A DNA stretch of 14,846 nucleotides from Pseudomonadota bacterium (GTDB lineage: Bacteria; Pseudomonadota; Gammaproteobacteria; Burkholderiales; Eutrophovitaceae), in contig PAHB01000045.1 in assembly GCA_002704665.1 (NCBI GenBank), forward strand, positions 1 to 14,846, read 5' to 3'. The first letter of the stretch is position 1; each line of letters begins with the position of its first letter. Below are positions 7,817-14,618 of the stretch, piece after piece. A program made the position numbers and the translations under genes. The notes under the pieces are model-generated. The model was given only the letters and a program-made list of their open reading frames with translations. It was not told where the DNA came from and made no database searches.

Positions 7817-8413
7817 ATGAACAATAAGTATGACATAATAAAAATAGGTATAGTCTCGATCAGCGATCGCGCATCCAAGGGGGTATATAAAGACGAGGGA
7901 ATTCCAGCTCTTAAGGAATGGTTATCCTCAGCGATCGATAACCCCATCGAATTCGAGTCCAGATTGATTGAAGATGAAAAGACCGTAATTGAAAAAACTC
8001 TCATCGAATTAACGGATAAAAAAAAATCTGACTTAATTTTAACTACTGGCGGAACTGGCCCCTCACCGAGGGACGTAACACCTGAGGCAACCGAATCAAT
8101 TGCTGATAAGTTCATGCCTGGCTTCGGGGAACAAATGCGGCAAATAAGCCTAAATTTTGTCCCAACGGCGATATTGTCTCGACAAACTGCTGTGATCCGT
8201 GGAAAAAGTCTAATTATAAATCTCCCGGGTCAACCTAGGTCTATCAAACAGACACTTGAGGGCCTTAAAACTGAGGATAACAAAACAAAAGTTTCAGGAA
8301 TTTTCGCCGCTGTTCCTTATTGTATCGACTTAATCGGAGGTCCTTATATATTTGCAAATAGTTCCGTGTGTGAAGTGTTCAGACCCAAAAAAGCTCGTAG
8401 AGAAAAGCCGTAG
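7817..8413 (+). CDS. mogA: molybdopterin adenylyltransferase MogA
   Basis: Cytosolic enzyme that adenylates molybdopterin with ATP before molybdate insertion, a late step of molybdenum cofactor synthesis. The protein matches MogA along its length: KIGIVSISDRASKGVYKDEG near residues 9-28, the nucleotide/pterin motif TTGGTGPSPRDVTPE at 76-90, PGFGEQMRQISLNFVPTAIL at 101-120, LPGQPRSI at 136-143, and the C-terminal FRPKKARRE. ATG 7817 gives 198 residues, close to the 195 of the Escherichia coli enzyme. In-frame ATG 7802 and TTG 7793 are alternatives that add 5 or 8 residues; a GGAAAA sits about 10 bases before 7817. No other molybdenum cofactor gene is in the window. In betaproteobacteria mog is often found beside yjgA, which fits here. 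Confidence 0.95.
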   Translation: MNNKYDIIKIGIVSISDRASKGVYKDEGIPALKEWLSSAIDNPIEFESRLIEDEKTVIEKTLIELTDKKKSDLILTTGGTGPSPRDVTPEATESIADKFMPGFGEQMRQISLNFVPTAILSRQTAVIRGKSLIINLPGQPRSIKQTLEGLKTEDNKTKVSGIFAAVPYCIDLIGGPYIFANSSVCEVFRPKKARREKP

Positions 8414-8462
8414 GTATATTAACAAATTTAAGTAAACTCGAGTGATACCTTATGCCTGTCAG

Positions 8463-9758
8463 CTATTTTTTTTGCTCTGTGACCAACTGTCTTCCCCGAT
8501 TAACATCTATCCTTGATAAGATAACCATGCCGAGCAAAAAATAGATGATTAGAGTCAAAATGGCTTGACGGTGATTACCGTTAGTGAGCCAAACTACCAA
8601 TCCATAAGACATAGGTCCGAGAATAGAGGATCCCTTTACAGCTAAACCCCAAAGACCCAAAAACTCACCCTCCTTATTTTTAGGACTGAAAAACGCTACC
8701 ATCGCTCGCCCGGCTGATTGACTAGCTCCAAGGCTAAAGCCCGCCAAGTTTGCAGCAATCCAGAACACGGTGCGATCAATGGATGCATAAGCTACCAAAA
8801 CAGTCAAAAGCCATCCCAAAAGGGTCAGAAACAAAGTATTTTTGTGCCCAATTCGATCCTCAATTTGACCAAATATCAATGCCCCAAAACATGCAGTTAT
8901 ATTTACCACTAAAATCAGAACAATAGTATCTGTGGTACTAAACTGCATAGCTTGATCGGCATAAACAGCAGCCAAAGTTATCACTGCCTGAACACCTGCC
9001 TGATAGATTAAGAGACAAAACAAGAAGTTTTTTAGGTCAGGAAATTTAGATAGTTTAGAAATACTGATTTTCAAGATCTTAAACCCAGAAAAAATACTCA
9101 GTTTTAACTCTCTTTTATTTACTCCCCGCTCTTTGAGAAGCCAAAAAGTCGGGACCGATGCTATTAAAAATATTACCGCCGTGATTACCATAGTCCCGGA
9201 AACGACTGCATTTTCGAATAAACCCGAAATCAAATAAACAAGACAAATAACCAGCGTTAAAAGTCCTCCCAGATATCCGATCGCCCATCCCCAACCGGAT
9301 ACTTTTCCAATTGATCTCCCTTTCGCCAATTCTGGAAGAAATGCAGCTATCAGATTTTCCCCTGTGCCAAAAAAGAAATTAGCAAGAATGATAAACAAGA
9401 CAGACATCGCAATATCACCTTCTCTTGTCAGAGATAATAAACCGGTAAAAAAACAACATCCTACAGTAGTGAAGATTAAAAATTTTTTTTTAGATCTCCG
9501 GGCATCAGCAAAGACGCCCAAAACCGGGGCTGAAAGCATAATCATCACATATGATATCGAGAGAGCTAGAGTCCATAAAAGCGTTGCCCAAGGAGCGCCT
9601 TCAGCAATAACACTGACAAAATAAGCACTAAAAACGGCCGTTATAACCACAGTGCTAAAACCAGAGTTGGCAAAATCAAAGCAAGCCCACGACAGGACTT
9701 CTTTTACCGAAACTCCCGGTCGTAAATTACGTCTGATTACTATTACCAGCCACCTCAT
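8463..9758 (-). CDS. UMF1/Atg22-type MFS transporter
   Basis: A 431-residue integral membrane protein of the UMF1 branch of the major facilitator superfamily, related to yeast vacuolar Atg22. Seen: the family-defining SWACFDFANSGFSTVV near residues 23-38, APVLGVFADARRSKK in the first half, GKVSGWGWAIGYLGGLLTL in the middle of the N-terminal bundle, then a basic cytosolic loop (GVNKRELKLSIFSGFKILK). The second half has LIFGQIEDRIGHKNTL and GASQSAGRAMVAFFSPKNKEGEFLGLW. Substrate is unknown for bacterial members; Atg22 itself exports amino acids from the vacuole. ATG 9758 is supported by GGAG seven bases upstream. It follows the CBS-domain gene by 15 bases on the same strand and is almost certainly in one operon with it. 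Confidence 0.9.
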   Translation of the reverse strand: MRWLVIVIRRNLRPGVSVKEVLSWACFDFANSGFSTVVITAVFSAYFVSVIAEGAPWATLLWTLALSISYVMIMLSAPVLGVFADARRSKKKFLIFTTVGCCFFTGLLSLTREGDIAMSVLFIILANFFFGTGENLIAAFLPELAKGRSIGKVSGWGWAIGYLGGLLTLVICLVYLISGLFENAVVSGTMVITAVIFLIASVPTFWLLKERGVNKRELKLSIFSGFKILKISISKLSKFPDLKNFLFCLLIYQAGVQAVITLAAVYADQAMQFSTTDTIVLILVVNITACFGALIFGQIEDRIGHKNTLFLTLLGWLLTVLVAYASIDRTVFWIAANLAGFSLGASQSAGRAMVAFFSPKNKEGEFLGLWGLAVKGSSILGPMSYGLVVWLTNGNHRQAILTLIIYFLLGMVILSRIDVNRGRQLVTEQKK

Positions 9759-9773
9759 TTTAATTCTCCGAAT

Positions 9774-10250
9774 TTAGGCCCTAGGCCAATTTTTGATATA
9801 CCTCTTTAACATAGAGTTTTCATGAGTAGCTAAATTCAATGCTGCCCTCGCGATATCCCGAAACGACATAATTCCCACTAGGATGTCTTTATCAAGTATT
9901 GGCAAATAACGAATTTTTTTATCTATCATAAGACTTTTGATGTCCTTCATCGAATCCTCAGGATGCCCGAACACTATCTTCTCAACCATCACATCTTTAA
10001 CTTGCAAATACTTCAAATTACCTTTCGAATCTTTAATCGCTCGTAAAATCTCATAAAAAGTGATTTGTCCCCAGCCATCATGCTTTTTTGTTACCATCAA
10101 CGAACCGACATCTTTCTCTACCATTTTAGAAACTGCGACGGGTAAAGTTTCCTCAGCATCGATACTATAAATTTCATTACCTTTTAGATTTAGAATGTCC
10201 TTAACCAGAATGTCGGTATCGTTTTTATCATCGACTCTTACATTTCCCAT
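9774..10250 (-). CDS. two-CBS-domain protein
   Basis: A 158-residue soluble protein consisting of a Bateman module, probably a cytosolic adenine-nucleotide sensor. CBS1 covers about residues 16-72 (VKDILNLKGNEIYSIDAEETL ... GSLMVT ... GQITFYEIL). CBS2 covers about 84-140 (VKDVM ... KKIRYLPILDKDILVGIMSF, then RDIARAAL). CBS2 keeps the good family pattern including the Asp of SFRDI, whereas the equivalent turn in CBS1 is degenerate (KKHDGWGQITFYEI), so ligand binding may be mainly in one site. No enzymatic or DNA-binding domain is attached. ATG 10250 has an excellent GAGGAG seven bases upstream. It leads the unit with the UMF1 transporter 15 bases downstream, so control of that transporter is plausible but inferred. 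It diverges from the glutathione peroxidase gene. Confidence 0.85.
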   Translation of the reverse strand: MGNVRVDDKNDTDILVKDILNLKGNEIYSIDAEETLPVAVSKMVEKDVGSLMVTKKHDGWGQITFYEILRAIKDSKGNLKYLQVKDVMVEKIVFGHPEDSMKDIKSLMIDKKIRYLPILDKDILVGIMSFRDIARAALNLATHENSMLKRYIKNWPRA

Positions 10251-10417
10251 AAATCTCTCCTCAGATTTCCTACCGTTAAAACCATGTTAACAGAACAATT
10301 TTTACAAAGTTTAAAAAATCGACAGCAAAATACGAACTTTAGTTAATGCTTATAGTCGATAGCGTTGTTTGTTATTATTAATGCAAATTTGGATTTTTAT
10401 CTGCTTGAGGAGGGTAA

Positions 10418-10966
10418 ATGACTAGTGAAAGGGTTTTAATAGGATTAATGTTAGCGCTTTTCGTAGGAGGTAGTATGGCAGCTTGTCCCAAAATTTTAGA
10501 CCATAAAATGAAAAACCTAGAGGGAAAGACCATTGATTTATGTAAGTATTCAGGGCAAGTAGTTTTAGCCGTAAATACAGCTAGCAAATGTGGCTTTACA
10601 CCTCAGTTCGAGGAGCTCGAAGCGCTTCACCAGAATTACAAAGATCAAGGTTTCACTGTAATTGGGTTTCCTGCAAATGATTTTGGGAGCCAAGAGCCGG
10701 GATCAAACCAGGAAATAAAGGAGTTTTGCGAGCTGAATTACGGAGTTAAGTTTCCTATGATGGAAAAATCGTCCGTGAAAAAAAAGACAGCAAATCCAAT
10801 ATTTGCCCAATTAATAGATGCCACTGGGGTTACGCCAAAATGGAACTTTTACAAGTATCTTATATCAAGAGACGGAGAAGAGGTTTACAGTTTCTCCAGT
10901 GTCACTTCACCCAACAGCAAGAAATTACTTAATAAGTTAAAGGCTCTGTTAGAAATAGAGAGCTAG
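10418..10966 (+). CDS. glutathione peroxidase family protein, exported
   Basis: A 182-residue thiol peroxidase that reduces hydrogen peroxide or lipid hydroperoxides. An N-terminal signal peptide (residues 1-21, ending GGSMA before ACPK) indicates a periplasmic location. The domain has NTASKCGFTPQFEELEAL with peroxidatic Cys58, GFPANDFGSQEPGSN with Gln92, and PKWNFYKYLI with Trp142 and Asn143, so the catalytic tetrad is complete. It uses Cys, not selenocysteine. Cys104 in KEFC lies 46 residues after Cys58, the spacing of the resolving cysteine in thioredoxin-dependent members, so a thioredoxin-like reductant is more likely than glutathione. ATG 10418 is fixed by a strong GAGGAGGG just upstream. 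It diverges from the CBS gene; the following small gene may be co-transcribed. Confidence 0.93.
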   Translation: MTSERVLIGLMLALFVGGSMAACPKILDHKMKNLEGKTIDLCKYSGQVVLAVNTASKCGFTPQFEELEALHQNYKDQGFTVIGFPANDFGSQEPGSNQEIKEFCELNYGVKFPMMEKSSVKKKTANPIFAQLIDATGVTPKWNFYKYLISRDGEEVYSFSSVTSPNSKKLLNKLKALLEIES

Positions 10967-10997
10967 GGCAATTACCCCTTAACGCAAACAATTTATC

Positions 10998-11402
10998 GTG
11001 AATGATATTGCTTTAAAACTCCTTAGTACGGCTATTCGCTTAGTTGGATTTTCCTCGACTGTTCACTCCGAATCCGAAAAAGTTTTTGACTTGTTGTTTC
11101 ACTGCTATTTGTCGGACGCAAAGCATAGCTACTCGGTCGATATGTCCAACAAGGTTCTTTTTGACAACCAAGGGTGGGTATACAAAGCTTCCATAGATGA
11201 AAATATAATTGAAGCCACTCGGGAGCAAAAATGGGATGAGAAATCGAGCATGCGCCACCGCCTGAGAATCGATCGGAAAACGGGTAGTATCAGGTACGCT
11301 GTTCTTCAAGTTTCAATTGAAACAAATGTAGAATCATCTTTTGTTTTAGAAGACGGAGAATGTAGCCCAGAGAAAATTCATCCGAGACACTTTCAGAGGT
11401 AA
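10998..11402 (+). CDS. small, probably exported protein of unknown function
   Basis: A 134-residue protein I do not recognise by name. The first 24 residues are moderately hydrophobic (LKLLSTAIRLVGFSSTVHS) and could be a poor signal peptide. The rest looks like a small beta-rich periplasmic domain: FHCYLSDAKHSYSVDM near 34-49, then a beta-strand pattern with RLRIDRKTGSIRY at 88-100, and a C-terminal EDGECSPEKI. Its only two cysteines (Cys36 and Cys122) bracket the domain and could form a disulphide. The I-D/N-R-x-T-G motif recurs in many short exported proteobacterial proteins without known function. The start is GTG 10998, 31 bases after the peroxidase stop and without a Shine-Dalgarno, so the N-terminus is uncertain. 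It ends 4 bases from the convergent amidohydrolase gene. Confidence 0.65.
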   Translation: MNDIALKLLSTAIRLVGFSSTVHSESEKVFDLLFHCYLSDAKHSYSVDMSNKVLFDNQGWVYKASIDENIIEATREQKWDEKSSMRHRLRIDRKTGSIRYAVLQVSIETNVESSFVLEDGECSPEKIHPRHFQR

Positions 11403-11406
11403 AATT

Positions 11407-13083
11407 CTACGGGTCAAATGAGCGGAGAACTGAACCGGCCGTTGGGGCGTGAGGTATCATGCCTTTGTGGTCTGCTATCATTGTCCCGTTTATCCATACC
11501 CCGTGAACACCTCTGGCTGGAGTAGTCAAACGACTCCCATCCGCTGGAAGGTCATGAACTCTGCTTAGCTCGCCCCGACCAACAGTCTCAGGATCAAACA
11601 ACAAAAGATCGGCCCAGTAGTCGAGCTTTATTTCACCTCTTTTTTGAATACCAAACACTTTGCTGGGATCAGAGGTAAGTTTTTTTATAGCATGGGATAA
11701 ACTTAATACTCCCAAGTCTCTTGACCAATGACCCAATAAATGGAGCCCATAGCCTGCATCGCAAAAAAAAGTTAAATGAGCCCCAGCATCTGATAGGGAA
11801 ACAAGAGCATTCTCATGGTTTATCATCCGACCAACGGCTTTTTCGTCCGAATTCATGACTGTAGCAGTAAACATAGTATCTAGATTTTCAGCCAAGGCCA
11901 GATCAAACATATAGTCCAGCGGATCACATCCCTCTTTTTTGGCAATTGACGCAAGATCTCTTCCCTCTAATGTTAAATTATCCTTGTTGCTAACTTGGGT
12001 TACCTTAACTTTATTCCACTCTCCATTAAAAATGCGATAGGCTCTAATCGACAATTCAGATCGCATTTTTTCCCTGAATTTTTTATCACGTATTGTTTTT
12101 TTAAACTCGCTCTCGTTCATTTTCATCAGTGGATTCCACACTTTTAAACCCTCAAAAAGGTAGGGTTCATGCATAGTAAATTCCATTGTAAGTGGACAGG
12201 GCGAGACCGCACCATACAAATTACTTCCTCGTTCGTTGGCGCCAGCAATCTCCTCCAAATCATTAAAAGTTTTTTCCGGGGTCATAGGCGAGTGCAATAA
12301 GGCCGCAATTAGATATGGCCTACCACTAATAGACGCCAAATGTTCAATTTCTTGAATTGAAGTATCCCCACCTTTTGTCATCATTAATGTTCCATATCCA
12401 ACGTCTTTTAGAACTCTAGAAAGCTCTTGCAACTCGTCAAAATCGGCCAGTCTGGATGGCATCGGAATCCCAGCTTCTCCATTGTGTTGTCCCGATCGTG
12501 TCGTGGAAAATCCGCAGGCTCCCGCTCTTAGAGCCTCTCGAAGAATCTCTTTCATCTGCCTTACCTCTCTTTGGGTAGCCGTACGCTTATGAGCATCATC
12601 TCCTAATACGTAAGTTCGAATACTTGAATGCCCACAAAAAACTGCAACGTTTGGGCCCACGCCCTTTTTCACTAACATATCCATATATTCCGCAAAAGAT
12701 TCAAAACCCCAGTTTATTCCCTCCTGTAGCGACTTGAGCGGCATACCCTCGACATGGGTCAAGTTTCGGATTGTCAGATCTCTATCAGCAGGACGACACG
12801 GGGCGATCGTGAATCCACAATTTCCCATTACGATTGTTGTCACACCTAAAGATGTAGACGGATTGACAAACGGATCCCAGGTAATTTGCGCATCGTAATG
12901 TGTATGATTATCAATAATACCAGGCATGAGTGCCAACCCATTGGCGTCCAATAGTTCCTTTGCATCGTTTTTTGCCTCCCCGATTGCAACTATCCTCCCA
13001 CTTTTTATACCCAAAGACCCGTTAATAGGTCTTGCGCCAGTACCATCATATATTTCAGCATTATCTATTCTTAAATCTAGCAT
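11407..13083 (-). CDS. amidohydrolase of the N-acyl-D-amino-acid deacylase (D-aminoacylase) family
   Basis: A 558-residue cytosolic metal-dependent hydrolase. By family it would remove the acyl group from N-acyl-D-amino acids or a related amide; the true substrate is unknown. Seen: an N-terminal small beta domain with NAEIYDGTG and SGRIVAIG, the metal motif IIDNHTHYDAQITWDP (His60, His62), VMGNCGFTIAPC with Cys89, VEGMP, CGFSTTRSG, the catalytic-Asp motif SDAGAH (Asp432), and the C-terminal GEIKLDYWADLLLFDPETV and GVWINGTMI. The segment where classical members read HMR is LMMTKGGD (233-240), so one metal ligand appears changed. ATG 13083 is chosen because AGAGGAGG ends exactly six bases before it; the in-frame ATG at 13113 and the ATG at 13089 are less well placed. 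A weak promoter (TTGCCA, 16 bases, TAAGGT) is possible at 13124-13151. Confidence 0.88.
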   Translation of the reverse strand: MLDLRIDNAEIYDGTGARPINGSLGIKSGRIVAIGEAKNDAKELLDANGLALMPGIIDNHTHYDAQITWDPFVNPSTSLGVTTIVMGNCGFTIAPCRPADRDLTIRNLTHVEGMPLKSLQEGINWGFESFAEYMDMLVKKGVGPNVAVFCGHSSIRTYVLGDDAHKRTATQREVRQMKEILREALRAGACGFSTTRSGQHNGEAGIPMPSRLADFDELQELSRVLKDVGYGTLMMTKGGDTSIQEIEHLASISGRPYLIAALLHSPMTPEKTFNDLEEIAGANERGSNLYGAVSPCPLTMEFTMHEPYLFEGLKVWNPLMKMNESEFKKTIRDKKFREKMRSELSIRAYRIFNGEWNKVKVTQVSNKDNLTLEGRDLASIAKKEGCDPLDYMFDLALAENLDTMFTATVMNSDEKAVGRMINHENALVSLSDAGAHLTFFCDAGYGLHLLGHWSRDLGVLSLSHAIKKLTSDPSKVFGIQKRGEIKLDYWADLLLFDPETVGRGELSRVHDLPADGSRLTTPARGVHGVWINGTMIADHKGMIPHAPTAGSVLRSFDP

Positions 13084-13089
13084 ATGCAT

Positions 13090-13097
13090 CCTCCTCT
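13090..13097 (-). promoter_or_regulatory. ribosome binding site that fixes the amidohydrolase start
   Basis: AGAGGAGG on the minus strand, a near-perfect anti-16S match, ends six bases before ATG 13083. The alternative ATG at 13089 directly abuts it and could not use it, so translation should begin with MLDLRIDNAE. Confidence 0.8.
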
Positions 13098-13161
13098 GGC
13101 TTTTTTGAATCAAACCTTGGCCTACCTTACTACATAATTTCTTCCTGGCAAAAAAATTTCA

Positions 13162-13587
13162 TCAGGTCCAAACTAAGCGCGCAACACTATTAATCGCTCC
13201 CACAACAAACGCCAGTTGGCTGAAACAAACAGCGATTTTTTTTACTTCAATAGTTTTTTGATCAAAAACTATAATTCCCCTTTCTACCGGCCATTTCCGA
13301 TCATCAGGCTGAGCCTCTGCCATAAAAAATAGCCATTGTTTTTGTTTTGCTAAGGCTAATAGTGCTAGATAACTAGCCTTATTCTGACCGTCAGAGCAAA
13401 GTTTAGCTCCCGGATTAAACGAGGTAAGGAAAGCCCAACTTCTAATGTTATTCGCCGATAACCAGCTGCTTAGTTTCGGATTCTTCTCTCCAAGACGCAG
13501 CCGAACGGTAACATTGTCAAGGAATAAACAATAAAACGTTCTGTGAAATGATTCAAGTAACTCTTGTTTTCGAGATAAATTTGGCAT
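13162..13587 (-). CDS. DUF3293 family protein
   Basis: A 141-residue soluble protein of unknown function that fits the DUF3293 pattern. Key segments are WAFLTSFNPGAK at 51-62 followed by QNK at 68-70 (the family's A-F-I-T-A-x-N-P and E-N segments), WPVERGIIVF at 99-108 where the family has WP-x-E-x-S-F-L-V, and a final SQLAFVVG ... ARLVW where the family has F-G-Q-x-A-x-V-x-G. No signal peptide or membrane helix is seen. ATG 13587 gives a normal length but has no obvious Shine-Dalgarno. It precedes the amidohydrolase gene by 78 bases on the same strand, which could be one transcript, though nothing links the functions. It diverges from the 194-residue unknown gene. Confidence 0.75.
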   Translation of the reverse strand: MPNLSRKQELLESFHRTFYCLFLDNVTVRLRLGEKNPKLSSWLSANNIRSWAFLTSFNPGAKLCSDGQNKASYLALLALAKQKQWLFFMAEAQPDDRKWPVERGIIVFDQKTIEVKKIAVCFSQLAFVVGAINSVARLVWT

Positions 13588-13670
13588 AGGTTAGAAATAG
13601 CTAAGAAATCGGCGAGTATAAATTATTATTCTCGATCATATCGCATTAATTTTTTTAAGGGAAAACAATA

Positions 13671-14255
13671 ATGGCAGAATACCTTGGTGTTCCGATTAGT
13701 ACTGAAAATGATCCTGAAGATACCCCTTCTTTCCAAGCGGTGTGTAAACTTTGGGTTAAATCGGATAGTTGGCCAATCGATGATGCCGTCCGGTTGCTCC
13801 TAAACCATCTGCCTAAGGTATTTATAGAAGAAGCAAAAAAAGAAAAGGTACATAAATCATTCAATATTATTTTGGAGCTTGCAAACAATTGTTTGGGACA
13901 TTCCTTGGAACTTGTAACAAATTATCCTCACGATACTATCTCTAGGGTTGATCCGTTTGATTTTGTTAAATGGGCCAAAGGAAAAGATATTCCTGTTCCG
14001 GCTGAGCTTGATCTTGCTTTAGATTTACATCAAAAAAATTGGAAAGAAAAAAAATCTAGATTTTTTACACAGAGACAAACAAATCATCGCGAGAGAGTAA
14101 GGGCCATCGGTAGTCTTCTGTGGACAAAAAACCCGGACATAGAATTTTCCGATATGATAAATCGGCCGGAAATTTTGGAACATGGGTGCGAAGGTCAATA
14201 TTATGCTGAAGCTGTTATAGTGAGCTGGTTACAAGATTTGGATCCTAAATCGTGA
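13671..14255 (+). CDS. unknown protein with helical N-terminal and HTH-like C-terminal segments
   Basis: A 194-residue soluble protein I cannot assign to a named family. Three parts can be seen. Residues 28-50 (LWVKSDSWPIDDAVRLLLNHLPKV) resemble the W-x-x-x-x-A-x-x-L-L segments found in accessory helical proteins. Residues 92-117 have the pattern P-x-x-F-V-x-W-A-x-x-K-x-I-x-V-P-x-E-L. The C-terminal 140-192 (RERVRAIGSLLWTKNPD, SDMINRPEILEHG, YYAEAVIVSWLQDLDP) looks like a helix-turn-helix-like module seen at the end of many uncharacterised proteobacterial proteins, with a conserved closing W-L/I-x-D-L-x-P. A basic linker (about 122-142) precedes it. DNA binding is only a guess. ATG 13671 has AAGGG about 10 bases upstream. 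Its stop codon directly abuts the stop of the convergent gene. Confidence 0.8.
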   Translation: MAEYLGVPISTENDPEDTPSFQAVCKLWVKSDSWPIDDAVRLLLNHLPKVFIEEAKKEKVHKSFNIILELANNCLGHSLELVTNYPHDTISRVDPFDFVKWAKGKDIPVPAELDLALDLHQKNWKEKKSRFFTQRQTNHRERVRAIGSLLWTKNPDIEFSDMINRPEILEHGCEGQYYAEAVIVSWLQDLDPKS

Positions 14256-14618
14256 TTACTCTCCTGACAAATTGCACTGAAAAGACTTGCGAAGCGCTTG
14301 AATGATCAAATATCTTCTAGGACGAAAAAGCTCCGATGAATTATTAGTCAGGTATTTTTGAACCGCATCCATGGCCAAAGCCGATTTTAATTTTGGATCA
14401 TCCGGAACAATACAAAAAAGAGTACCGTCCCACTTTTCCCATACGTCGTCGATATGTGCCTTTGCTAACGGTCTCGACTCTGGATTCATTAGAACTTTCA
14501 AGAATTCCTCTCCATCAGTCTCGGCCAAACATAATCCAGCAAAGGACAGGTTCAAACAAAACAAAACAGGCACCGTATACAATTTTTTAATCAAAATAGC
14601 CAAGTATCCTTTCTCCAT
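14256..14618 (-). CDS. small exported protein, Rap1a/Tai-like
   Basis: A 120-residue protein with a signal peptide (about residues 1-32, hydrophobic TVPVLFCLNLSFAGLCLA, probable cleavage after LCLA). The mature part has a Trp-rich stretch (VWEKWDGTLFCIVPDD, Cys69), a helix AMDAVQKYL, and a closing LIIQALRKSFQC (Cys115). The pattern of F-C-x-x-P, then V-x-x-Y-L, then A-L-x-x-x-F-x-C resembles the Rap1a/Tai domain, known from an immunity protein to a type VI secreted effector but common in small periplasmic proteins without such a role. No effector gene is visible here, so immunity function is not supported. The start at 14618 overlaps the phosphatase stop as TAATG, which implies translational coupling. 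TTG 14603, with GAGAAAGG just upstream, is a real alternative. Confidence 0.7.
   Translation of the reverse strand: MEKGYLAILIKKLYTVPVLFCLNLSFAGLCLAETDGEEFLKVLMNPESRPLAKAHIDDVWEKWDGTLFCIVPDDPKLKSALAMDAVQKYLTNNSSELFRPRRYLIIQALRKSFQCNLSGE

Noticed and set aside
14256..14618. Toxin-immunity system based on the Rap1a/Tai resemblance
   Set aside because: No effector, secretion gene or toxin candidate is adjacent; the neighbours are a phosphatase and an unknown convergent gene.
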